DNA from: an uncultured Actinomyces sp.
GTDB taxonomy: Bacteria; Actinomycetota; Actinomycetes; Actinomycetales; Actinomycetaceae
Assembly: GCA_916719935.1 (NCBI GenBank)
Contig: CAKAPY010000020.1
Location: 1 to 12,397, forward strand
Direction: 5' to 3'
Length of the DNA: 12,397 nt
The notes under the pieces: generated by a model
Seen by the model: only the letters and a program-made list of their open reading frames with translations
Database searches by the model: none
What the model was told of the DNA's origin: nothing
Position numbers and translations under genes: made by a program
Shown here: piece after piece, positions 1 through 6,357 of the stretch
Position numbering within the stretch: the stretch's first letter is position 1
Layout: each line of letters starts with the position of its first letter

Positions 1-548
1 TTGGGCTTGAGGACATCGGCCCACGCAGCGCACTCAACCAAGGATGGTCCTGAGGTATCCAGAATGATGCGGCAACCGATCTGACGGACACGGCGCAACA
101 CCGGCTCGAGAACCTCAAAAGTGCTACTTCCGGGAAGAGAACCCGAAACCACCAAGAGGTCATCGCCGCTCAGGCGACTTCCCAAAAGATCAACCATCTG
201 CTTCCAGGAATCAGGATCTAGAGCATGACCGGACTCGTTGTATACCGTGGCGGTGTTGTCAATCATGGCGATTGAGCGTCGCGTTTGGAAGGGAACCTCA
301 ACCCACTCCGGTGTAACCAGAGAAGTCATTTCCTCCATGAGCGAGGCGATCACACTGCCGGTTGCGCCCCCCAAGAAACCTGTTGCGTGGTTGGGGACTC
401 CGAGCTGGTCCAAGACACGAGAGACATTCAGTCCCTTCCCTCCCGGACGCTGGGAATACTCCGTAATGCGGTGAAGCTGACCGTGGGTTTGGTCAGGAGC
501 CTGCCACGTAATATCCAGAGCCGGATTGGGAGTGAAGGTCCAGATCAT
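1..548 (-). CDS. PfkB-family sugar-phosphate kinase (1-phosphofructokinase / tagatose-6-phosphate kinase type), C-terminus off the window
   Basis: I translated the minus strand from ATG at 548 and found it open to the left edge, giving about 182 residues of an enzyme that is usually near 310. The N-terminus carries the family pattern TPNPALDIT (residues 6-14), then RPGGKGLNVSRVL (34-46), the glycine-rich sugar-binding signature of the 1-phosphofructokinase/LacC branch of PfkB kinases. GFLGG and SGSLPG follow. The ATP-binding GxGD region with the catalytic base lies beyond the edge and cannot be checked. Family members phosphorylate fructose-1-phosphate, fructose-6-phosphate or tagatose-6-phosphate with ATP in the cytoplasm. 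It overlaps the ROK gene by four bases (ATGA), so it is probably translationally coupled and last of the visible operon. Beside a SIS isomerase and a GH112 phosphorylase, tagatose-6-phosphate is a reasonable substrate guess, but this is inference. Confidence 0.88.
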   Translation of the reverse strand, partial: MIWTFTPNPALDITWQAPDQTHGQLHRITEYSQRPGGKGLNVSRVLDQLGVPNHATGFLGGATGSVIASLMEEMTSLVTPEWVEVPFQTRRSIAMIDNTATVYNESGHALDPDSWKQMVDLLGSRLSGDDLLVVSGSLPGSSTFEVLEPVLRRVRQIGCRIILDTSGPSLVECAAWADVLKP

Positions 549-1465
549 GATTCAACCTCGATTCCATGGCTCTGGAATGCCAAAGCTGCCGCGCCCAAGG
601 CCTGTGACGAGGAACCCAAAGCAGCGCAGAGCAGTGCAGGTGCGGGCATGACCGTGCACCCCGATTCCAAGCCTTTGCGAAGGGGATCGTAAACAAGTGA
701 GCCACCTTTGCACAGGCCACCTCCCAAAACGACGGGAAGTGAACCAACCTGGTGGCAAACCGTTGCAAGAATCCCGCCCAGTAGACTCATCGAGGTCTCA
801 AGGATCTCGCGTGCCTTTCGAGCGTTTTCGCTGGATGAAAGGGCAAGTTCCTCAACTTCGCGGGCCCCCGATCCTGCGGGGACGATTCCGGCCTCGATTG
901 CCCGGCGCGCAATACCGCTGGCCGAGGCAACCTGCTCCACCGGAACAACCTCATAGGGGCGATCGGGGTGTGGAACGGGAATCTGTCCGATTTCACCAGC
1001 CCACGGCGGTGCCGGCGCGAGGCGCGAATTGATGACAACGCCCGAGGCGATCCCGGTCCCTACTGCCACATACAGGCAGGAGGGACGGCGAACGCCCCAC
1101 AGGGCCTCGGCAAGAGCTCCCGAGCGCACATCGTGTCCTAGTGGGACGAAAGAACCCAGTGCCTCGGAAAGCTTTTCGCTTAAAGGAGCGTCTTTCCAGC
1201 CCAGATTGGCGGAGAAAATACCAATTCCATGTTCTTCGTCAATAATTCCAGGAACACACACGCCGACGGGCGCATCAACCGAAGCCGCGCGAAGAGTTCG
1301 GGCCAGACGCACGACCGCAGAAACGACATCATCAGCGCCGGTCTGGGGGGTGGCGACGGCCTCGGAAGAGGTAATCACAGTGCCGCGGGTGTCAGCGAGC
1401 ACCCCCTTGATGGTGGTGCCGCCGACATCGATCCCGATGGCGAGCTTCTGGTCCGAGTTGCTCAC
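545..1465 (-). CDS. ROK-family sugar kinase lacking the zinc-binding cysteine motif
   Basis: The product has 306 residues from a GTG start at 1465, the usual length for ROK kinases, with no N-terminal DNA-binding helix-turn-helix, so it is an enzyme rather than a NagC/Mlc-type repressor. The phosphate-binding loop DVGGTTIKG is at residues 13-21. The catalytic aspartate is expected at D112 in GHDVRSGALAE, where most relatives have ND. A second nucleotide loop, VGTGIASG, is at 135-142, and VVLGGGL occurs near the C-terminus. The family zinc site (a GEIGH histidine plus CxCGxxGC) is missing: GEIGQ is at 157-161 and the following loop has no cysteines. The role is probably ATP-dependent 6-phosphorylation of a hexose or N-acetylhexosamine in the cytoplasm. 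The GTG start overlaps the SIS stop (GTGA), and the TGA stop overlaps the PfkB start (ATGA), so the three genes look like one operon. Substrate is not determinable here; HexNAc released by the GH112 enzyme is the contextual guess. Confidence 0.88.
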   Translation of the reverse strand: MSNSDQKLAIGIDVGGTTIKGVLADTRGTVITSSEAVATPQTGADDVVSAVVRLARTLRAASVDAPVGVCVPGIIDEEHGIGIFSANLGWKDAPLSEKLSEALGSFVPLGHDVRSGALAEALWGVRRPSCLYVAVGTGIASGVVINSRLAPAPPWAGEIGQIPVPHPDRPYEVVPVEQVASASGIARRAIEAGIVPAGSGAREVEELALSSSENARKAREILETSMSLLGGILATVCHQVGSLPVVLGGGLCKGGSLVYDPLRKGLESGCTVMPAPALLCAALGSSSQALGAAALAFQSHGIEVES

Positions 1466-2334
1466 TTGAGGATCACCGAGCGGGTCAGATGGCGCGGGGT
1501 ATCGGGGTTGAGACCGCGAGCTTCAGCGCGAGCAACGGCCAAACGCTGTGCAACAACGAGGTGAGCCATGGGGTCACCGTCGAAAGTCACCAATTCGGCG
1601 CCAGTTGCGGCAACCTGGTCGGCCATGCCCTCGGGAACCGGGCCGAAAACCCAGGTCAGGCGACCGGGCTGAGCGATAGAGATCGGGCCGTGGCGGTATT
1701 CCATTGCCGGGTAGACCTCAGTCCAAGACTGAGAGGCTTCACGCAGCTTCAGGCCTGCCTCGTTCGCCAAGCCAATGGTCCATGCGGTGCCCAGGAAGGT
1801 GATCTGGTCGGCATCAACCCAACGCTGGGGGATTTCGAGCTCGAGGGCGCGCTGCGCGTCATCCGCGGCTGCAGCGATATCGTCACCCAGGCTGTGACGG
1901 AAGTATGCAAGAGCGGTGGTTGCAAAACGAGTCTGGACAACGGATTCTTCATCGGCGAAGTCTAGAACAACCTCAACATCTGCGTAGGGGGTTGCGGGGC
2001 CATTACCCACAGCGGTGATCAAAACGTTGGGGACGCCGCGGTCCTTCAGACCGTGCAGGATGTCAATAATTTCAGTTGTCGTGCCCGAGCGGGACAGGCA
2101 CACGACGCGGTCGTAGTGGCGATCCCAGGGGAATTCGGTGGCGGTGAAGGCATCAGAGAGACCCTTGCCCTGGCGTTCGCGCGCAACGGTGTAGGCCTGC
2201 GCGATAAACCACGATGTTCCACACCCGATGACGGCAATGGCCTCACCGTCTTTGGGAAGTGCATCAGTGGGAACGTCAAGAACTCGACGCCACAGCTCAG
2301 GTTGGCTGTTAATTTCTTCAGAAGTAAGGGACAT
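1462..2334 (-). CDS. Double-SIS-domain sugar-phosphate isomerase/deaminase (AgaS / GlmS C-terminal-like)
   Basis: With ATG at 2334 the protein has 290 residues. The start is set by GGAGA at 2340-2344, five bases upstream; longer readings run antisense into lnpA and lack support. The first SIS domain has GCGTS at 37-41 and SRSGTT at 81-86, the phosphosugar-binding loops. The second has the GlmS-like stretch around residues 180-218, including EAGLKLREAS and EVYPAMEYRHGP, where relatives contact the sugar phosphate. There is no glutaminase domain, so it is not full GlmS. Members of this group deaminate or isomerise amino-sugar phosphates, for example galactosamine-6-phosphate to tagatose-6-phosphate (AgaS) or glucosamine-6-phosphate to fructose-6-phosphate; FrlB-type deglycases are also related. 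It heads the leftward operon with the ROK and PfkB kinases. The amino-sugar role is inferred from the neighbouring GH112 phosphorylase. Confidence 0.85.
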   Translation of the reverse strand: MSLTSEEINSQPELWRRVLDVPTDALPKDGEAIAVIGCGTSWFIAQAYTVARERQGKGLSDAFTATEFPWDRHYDRVVCLSRSGTTTEIIDILHGLKDRGVPNVLITAVGNGPATPYADVEVVLDFADEESVVQTRFATTALAYFRHSLGDDIAAAADDAQRALELEIPQRWVDADQITFLGTAWTIGLANEAGLKLREASQSWTEVYPAMEYRHGPISIAQPGRLTWVFGPVPEGMADQVAATGAELVTFDGDPMAHLVVAQRLAVARAEARGLNPDTPRHLTRSVILK

Positions 2335-2339
2335 CGGTG

Positions 2340-2344
2340 TCTCC
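2340..2344 (-). promoter_or_regulatory. Ribosome binding site deciding the SIS gene start
   Basis: GGAGA on the minus strand lies five bases before ATG 2334. An in-frame ATG at 2346 overlaps this site and has no comparable site of its own. Confidence 0.7.
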
Positions 2345-2378
2345 ATTGTTATCGGGAATGCATCACCACCTCGGTGTG

Positions 2379-2397
2379 CTTGTACTATCGTATCAAG
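2379..2397. promoter_or_regulatory. Candidate operator: imperfect inverted repeat
   Basis: CTTGTAC at 2379-2385 is mirrored by GTATCAAG at 2390-2397, with a four-base centre (TATC) and one extra base in the right arm. The size and position suit a dimeric repressor of the GntR or LacI kind. It covers the candidate extended -10 of the leftward operon, so binding there could block that operon and perhaps lnpA. Only one copy was found, so this remains a candidate. Confidence 0.4.
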
Positions 2398-2475
2398 AAG
2401 GAAATAACTTAGGACTAGCTGGATAAGTGCCCGAAGTTGTCTACCTCTTCGCAATGACGCTGAAATCAACACATC

Positions 2476-2479
2476 GGAG
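2476..2479 (+). promoter_or_regulatory. Ribosome binding site deciding the lnpA start
   Basis: GGAG lies five bases before ATG 2485. The in-frame GTG at 2479 overlaps this site and has no Shine-Dalgarno sequence of its own, so ATG 2485 is preferred. Confidence 0.65.
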
Positions 2480-2484
2480 TGACA

Positions 2485-4779
2485 ATGACTGACAAATCGA
2501 CCAAGCCAGGTCGTCTTACCCTTCCCATTGAGCGTGGAATCGATGCCGAAGTGCGCGCTCTTGTTGAACGCCTTGGCGCGGACGCAGTACGAAATTCCGA
2601 TGGAACAGAGCTTCCTGAGTGGGTCGACCGAGCATTTGCCAAGGTGTACTCCACGTATTTCCCTGCGCGTGGTGATGAAGACTGGGCCGATCAGAGCGAA
2701 GGCGAGCGCATCCACCAATACCTTTCCTCAAACCCTCATACCGCGCCAGAAAGCGGACCTTTGAGTATCAATGTCATGGAGGGATGGTTCCAAGCGCAAT
2801 TCCGTCCTGATACTCAATGCGACACCTCCCGCTGGTGGCAGGTCATTGATCGGACCAGTGGGCAGGCTTTGGATCCCTCACAGTGGAGCGTTCAGGAGGT
2901 TGAGCCTTCACCCGTCGTTGATCCCGTGCCGATCGTTGGAGAGTTGCCGCCTACTGCTTCGAGCGCGGTGGTGACGATTCACGAGCCCATTCCCTTCCAC
3001 GTGTACACCGTGAACTTCTTTGCCGTACAGATGTGGGATTCCACCCAGATGTACAACTATTTAACGAATGACTGGGCGCTTGAGGAAGGTCGCGTGAAGG
3101 AGCGTCCCTTCGATGTGGCATTCCCGCGGACCTGGGAACACGTTAAGGACGCCTTGGCCGCATGGCTGAAAGCGAACCCTCAAGTGGACGTGGTTCGTTT
3201 CACGACGTTCTTCTACCACTTCACTTTGGCTTTTGATTCCCGAGGCCGCGAACGCTACGTCGATTGGTTTGGATACTCGGCCTCGGTGTCGATCCCGGCG
3301 ATGGAAGAGTTCGAAAAGGAATACGGCTATGCGCTCACTCCCGAGGACTTCGTTGATGGCGGCTGGTACAACTGCCCCTTCCGTACACCCACTCCGGTCT
3401 TCAGAGACTGGATCGATTTCACCTCCAAGCGAGTTGCCCAAAAGGCGGGAGAACTGGTTCACAAGGTCCACGAGGAGGGTCGCGAGGCCATGATGTTCCT
3501 CGGCGATAACTGGATCGGTATGGAACCCTACGGACCCTACTTCCCTTCGATCAAGATGGATGCGGTTGTTGGATCCGTCGGTTCGGCAGCAACCTGCCGC
3601 ATGATCTCCGATATTCCCGGTGTGCGCTACACCGAGGGGCGCTTCCTTCCCTACTTCTTCCCCGATGTCTTCCGTGAGGGTGGAGATCCCCTGGGTGAAG
3701 CCAACGAATCGTGGCGCACCGCTCGTCGTGCAATCGTCCGTAGTCCCTTGGATCGTATGGGCTATGGCGGCTACCTTTCCTTGGCTTTGCAATTCCCGGA
3801 ATTTATTGACCGCGTGGAGGAAATCCTTGCAGAATTCCGTTCCCTTCACGAGGCCACGGGCGGGGAAAAGCCCGCGTGTGCACCAGTACGCGTTGCCGTT
3901 TTGAATGCATGGGGAAAGCTGCGCACCTGGCAGACCCATATGGTTGCCCATGCCCTGTGGTACAAGCAGATTCATACCTACTTGGGGGTTATCGAAGCCC
4001 TTGCAGGACTTCCTTTTGACGTGCGTTTCATGTCTTTCGATGAGGTCATCAATGGGGGAGATTCCTCTTTGGGTGATGTTGACGTGGTCATCAACGCCGG
4101 CGCCGCGAATACTGCCTTCTCCGGAGGGGAAGTGTGGGAGGACCTACGACTGCAAGACACTCTGCGTCGCTTTGTCGCCCGCGGTGGAGGTTTCATTGGG
4201 GTTGGCCAGCCTACGGCCTCGTTGGGAACTCAAGGACAAGCGGATAGAGGCGGCATCTGCCGCGGAAGCATTTTTGCGCTCGCGGACGTCTTGGGTGTGG
4301 ATCAAGAAATCTCGTGGTCGCTGTCCAAGGATCGCTATGACGAGGTTGTGCCAGAGCATTTCATTACTGCTGACCTTGATGGAGACTACGTTTTCGGTGA
4401 AGACCCCGGAGATGTCGTCGTTACGGATCCTGACACTTCTGTGCTTGTCATGGAGCGGGGGAGTGTGCGAGCCTCGGCGCATGATTTCTGCTCGGGTAGA
4501 GGTGTATACCTTGCTGGACTGACCTGGTCGACTGCCAATAGCAGGCTTTTGCACCGCGCAATTATGTGGGCGGCGCACCGAGAAGATCAATGGGATTGTG
4601 TCCTTGCGTCATCCAATCCTGACGTTGAGGTCGCTTGGTATCCCAAGTCGCAACTTGCCTTTATTTACAATGATTCTGATGCTCCGGCTACGAGCATCAT
4701 CACTGGTTTTGGCCTGGAATGTACCGTGGATCTGGCTCCCGGAGAAGGGCGTTGGACCCAGTGGAAGAAGGAAAATTAA
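2485..4779 (+). CDS. lnpA: GH112 1,3-beta-galactosyl-N-acetylhexosamine phosphorylase (galacto-N-biose/lacto-N-biose phosphorylase)
   Basis: The 764-residue protein closely resembles the Bifidobacterium longum GH112 enzyme as I remember it, in order: GRLTLP near residue 10, AVRNSDGT, VIDRTSG, MYNYLTNDW, VDVVRFTTFFYHFTL, FLGDNWIGMEPY, YTEGRFLPYFFPD and RMGYGGYLSL. D341 in FLGDNW aligns with the proton donor Asp313 of that enzyme. Family enzymes phosphorolyse Gal-beta-1,3-GlcNAc or Gal-beta-1,3-GalNAc to galactose-1-phosphate and the HexNAc, in the cytoplasm; no signal peptide is visible. The expected order is a TIM-barrel domain, a beta/alpha (glutaminase-like) middle domain and a C-terminal beta domain. 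An insertion of about 20 residues, rich in Pro and Val, lies near 139-160. S186 sits where the B. longum enzyme has Pro161. The importer genes follow on the same strand. Preference for GNB or LNB cannot be decided here. Confidence 0.95.
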   Translation: MTDKSTKPGRLTLPIERGIDAEVRALVERLGADAVRNSDGTELPEWVDRAFAKVYSTYFPARGDEDWADQSEGERIHQYLSSNPHTAPESGPLSINVMEGWFQAQFRPDTQCDTSRWWQVIDRTSGQALDPSQWSVQEVEPSPVVDPVPIVGELPPTASSAVVTIHEPIPFHVYTVNFFAVQMWDSTQMYNYLTNDWALEEGRVKERPFDVAFPRTWEHVKDALAAWLKANPQVDVVRFTTFFYHFTLAFDSRGRERYVDWFGYSASVSIPAMEEFEKEYGYALTPEDFVDGGWYNCPFRTPTPVFRDWIDFTSKRVAQKAGELVHKVHEEGREAMMFLGDNWIGMEPYGPYFPSIKMDAVVGSVGSAATCRMISDIPGVRYTEGRFLPYFFPDVFREGGDPLGEANESWRTARRAIVRSPLDRMGYGGYLSLALQFPEFIDRVEEILAEFRSLHEATGGEKPACAPVRVAVLNAWGKLRTWQTHMVAHALWYKQIHTYLGVIEALAGLPFDVRFMSFDEVINGGDSSLGDVDVVINAGAANTAFSGGEVWEDLRLQDTLRRFVARGGGFIGVGQPTASLGTQGQADRGGICRGSIFALADVLGVDQEISWSLSKDRYDEVVPEHFITADLDGDYVFGEDPGDVVVTDPDTSVLVMERGSVRASAHDFCSGRGVYLAGLTWSTANSRLLHRAIMWAAHREDQWDCVLASSNPDVEVAWYPKSQLAFIYNDSDAPATSIITGFGLECTVDLAPGEGRWTQWKKEN

Positions 4780-4813
4780 GGCTAGTTATCAAATCGTGAC
4801 CAAATAGTTGCAT

Positions 4814-4854
4814 TCTCACAGGTCAAAATGTCATCAGACATCTTCTCTGTGAGA
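4814..4854. repeat. Nested inverted repeat downstream of lnpA (hairpin or double operator)
   Basis: TCTCACAG at 4814-4821 pairs perfectly with CTGTGAGA at 4847-4854. Inside lies a second perfect repeat, ATGTC at 4828-4832 with GACAT at 4837-4841 around a four-base loop. As RNA it forms an interrupted hairpin starting 34 bases after the lnpA stop. There is no following T-run, so it is a poor intrinsic terminator. It may instead be an attenuating or mRNA-protecting structure, or regulator-binding sites. Confidence 0.45.
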
Positions 4855-4880
4855 TAGCATAAAAGAGCAATGAATAAAGC

Positions 4881-4895
4881 TGACAAAAGGTGTCA
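4881..4895. promoter_or_regulatory. Short palindrome TGACA-n5-TGTCA upstream of the importer
   Basis: TGACA (4881-4885) and TGTCA (4891-4895) form a perfect inverted repeat with a five-base centre, 35 bases before the binding-protein start. Its size suits a repressor operator. Five-base arms can occur by chance, and only its position supports function. Confidence 0.3.
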
Positions 4896-4930
4896 ACTTT
4901 GTAAACGTCCCACAACGGAGAGGGAATAAC

Positions 4931-6259
4931 ATGCACATGTCACGCCGCTCCATGAGCGTTGTTGCGCTCATGTCAGTTGCTGCGATGGGTCTGACTGCGT
5001 GCTCGGGTTCGGGCGCGAAGACTGACAGCACCGCAAGCTCTTCGGCATCTGCCGATAAGGGCGCAACCATCACGTACCTGCACCGTCTGCCCGACGGTGA
5101 GGGAATGACCAAGATCTCGGCTCTCGCTGAGCAGTGGAACAAGGAGCACCCTGACACTCAGGTTCAGGCGGTCAAGTTCGATGGCAAGGCCAACGAAATG
5201 ATCAAGAAGCTCGAGACCGACGTCAAGGCCGGTTCCGGACCTTGCTTGGCACAGCTGGGCTATGCAGAAATCCCCGAGATGTTCACCAAGGGCCTGCTGG
5301 AGGACGTGACTCAGTACGCGACCCAGTACAAGGCCAACTACTCCGCTGGCGCCTTCTCGCAGGTTGGCGTGGGTGGAAAGTACTACGGCCTGCCCCAGGA
5401 CACCGGCCCGCTTGTTTACTACTACAACAAGGCTGAGTTCGAGAAGCTGGGAATCAAGGTTCCCACCAACCTCGAAGAGTTCAAGGCCGCTGCCAAGACC
5501 GCAGCAGCTCAGGGCAAGTACATCTCTGCTTTCCAGGCTGACGAGTCGCGCTACAGCCTGTCCGCTCAGGCAGCTGCAGCAGGCGGTGTTTGGTACAAGG
5601 CTGAAAACGATAAGTGGACCGTCAAGATCGACGATGCGTCCGCCAAGACCGTGGCAGACTTCTGGCAGTCGATGCTCGATGACAAGACCACTCTCGTCGC
5701 CGAGCGCTGGGGCGACTCCTTCACTAAGGCTCTGACCGACAAGACCCTGATCGGCACCATCGGTGCCGCATGGGAAGCACCGCTTATCTCCGGTGATCTG
5801 GAGAAGACCGACAACAAGGGTGAATGGGCAGTTGCTCAGCTCCCTGACTTCGGCAAGGGCGCGCTGACCGGCCCCGACGGCGGTTCCGGCGTTGCAGTCA
5901 TGAAGGGCTGCGCGAACCCCAAGGGTGCAATGGAGTTCAACAACTGGCTGAACACCCAGGTTGACGCTCTGGTCTCCCAGGGCCTGGTCGTTGCAACCAC
6001 GACCGGCACCATGAAGACCCCGGATTCGGTCAAGGAATTCTACGGTGGACAGGATGTCTTCGCTGAACTGTCGAAGGCAAACGCCAACCTGGCCCCCGAC
6101 TTCCCCTACATCCCCTTCTTCTCGACCCTCGGCGATCCCATGGCCAAGGCTGCAACCGCAGCTGGTGATGGCTCCGGCAAGGTGATCGACATCTTCAAGG
6201 CTGCTCAGACGCAGTCCGTAAAGGCGCTCAAGGATGGAAACCTTCCCGTCGCTGAGTAA
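4931..6259 (+). CDS. ABC sugar importer, extracellular solute-binding lipoprotein (CUT1, family 1)
   Basis: The 442-residue product begins with a short charged region (HMSRRS), a hydrophobic segment and the lipobox LTAC at 21-24, with C24 the expected lipidated cysteine. A Ser/Ala/Gly/Thr-rich linker follows, then a typical family 1 solute-binding fold: ITYLHRLPDGEGM at the start of the mature domain, GKYYGLPQDTGPLVYYYNK as the usual hinge-like core, and a tryptophan- and tyrosine-rich second half. It would sit on the outer face of the membrane and pass sugar to the two permeases downstream. By arrangement it corresponds to the GNB/LNB-binding protein of bifidobacteria, but ligand identity is inferred. 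Codon use is strikingly biased: lysine is almost always AAG and leucine mostly CTG or CTC, more so than in the neighbours, suggesting very high expression. A strong Shine-Dalgarno lies six bases upstream, and a hairpin follows the stop. Confidence 0.95.
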   Translation: MHMSRRSMSVVALMSVAAMGLTACSGSGAKTDSTASSSASADKGATITYLHRLPDGEGMTKISALAEQWNKEHPDTQVQAVKFDGKANEMIKKLETDVKAGSGPCLAQLGYAEIPEMFTKGLLEDVTQYATQYKANYSAGAFSQVGVGGKYYGLPQDTGPLVYYYNKAEFEKLGIKVPTNLEEFKAAAKTAAAQGKYISAFQADESRYSLSAQAAAAGGVWYKAENDKWTVKIDDASAKTVADFWQSMLDDKTTLVAERWGDSFTKALTDKTLIGTIGAAWEAPLISGDLEKTDNKGEWAVAQLPDFGKGALTGPDGGSGVAVMKGCANPKGAMEFNNWLNTQVDALVSQGLVVATTTGTMKTPDSVKEFYGGQDVFAELSKANANLAPDFPYIPFFSTLGDPMAKAATAAGDGSGKVIDIFKAAQTQSVKALKDGNLPVAE

Positions 6260-6273
6260 GCGCTAATCGCGGA

Positions 6274-6309
6274 GGGGGTGTGGTTTCTCCGCTGAGGAAC
6301 CACACCCCT
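6274..6309 (+). terminator. Strong hairpin between the binding-protein and permease genes (partial terminator or 3' stabiliser)
   Basis: Bases 6274-6289 pair with 6294-6309 around the loop CGCT, including an uninterrupted 11-base perfect match (GGGGTGTGGTT with AACCACACCCC). It starts 14 bases after the binding-protein stop. The following sequence (ACCGTGTTTAAAG) lacks a proper T-tract, so complete termination is unlikely. Hairpins at this position in importer operons commonly protect the binding-protein mRNA or lower permease expression. Confidence 0.75.
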
Positions 6310-6357
6310 ACCGTGTTTAAAGTCCACAATCTGCCAGCAATCGAGGGTGATTGATAC

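Larger units (their letters stand above)
2335..2484. promoter_or_regulatory. Divergent promoter region between the SIS-ROK-PfkB operon and lnpA
   Basis: This 150-base gap separates two divergent starts, so both promoters are expected here. On the minus strand TGATACGAT (2388-2396) fits an extended -10 pattern (TGnTAnnnT) about 50 bases before the SIS start, although no clear -35 was found. On the plus strand only weak matches were seen: TTGTAC at 2380-2385 with TAACTT at 2405-2410, spacing 19. The region is more A+T-rich than the flanking genes. No regulator gene is in the window. Confidence 0.55.
4780..4930 (+). promoter_or_regulatory. Intergenic leader upstream of the sugar importer genes
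   Basis: This 151-base A+T-richer gap lies between lnpA and the binding-protein gene. It holds a nested inverted repeat (4814-4854), a short palindrome (4881-4895) and the strong Shine-Dalgarno GGAGAGGG at 4917-4924, six bases before ATG 4931. No convincing sigma-70-like -35/-10 pair was seen; TAGCAT at 4855-4860 is the best -10-like hexamer but lacks a matching -35. The importer may have its own promoter here or be read through from lnpA. Confidence 0.5.

Noticed and set aside
2335..2718. Upstream extension of the SIS reading frame to 418 residues
   Set aside because: The added part is antisense to the conserved lnpA N-terminus, crosses the divergent intergenic region and resembles no SIS N-terminus. 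A good Shine-Dalgarno supports ATG 2334.
3061..3975. Open frame of 304 codons on the minus strand inside lnpA
   Set aside because: It is wholly antisense to strongly conserved GH112 sequence, with no recognisable domain. Such frames arise from codon bias in G+C-rich genes.
4875..4897. TTGACA on the minus strand (about 4892-4897) as a leftward promoter
   Set aside because: No -10 at proper spacing and no gene to drive; it would run antisense into lnpA. It is explained by the TGACA/TGTCA dyad.
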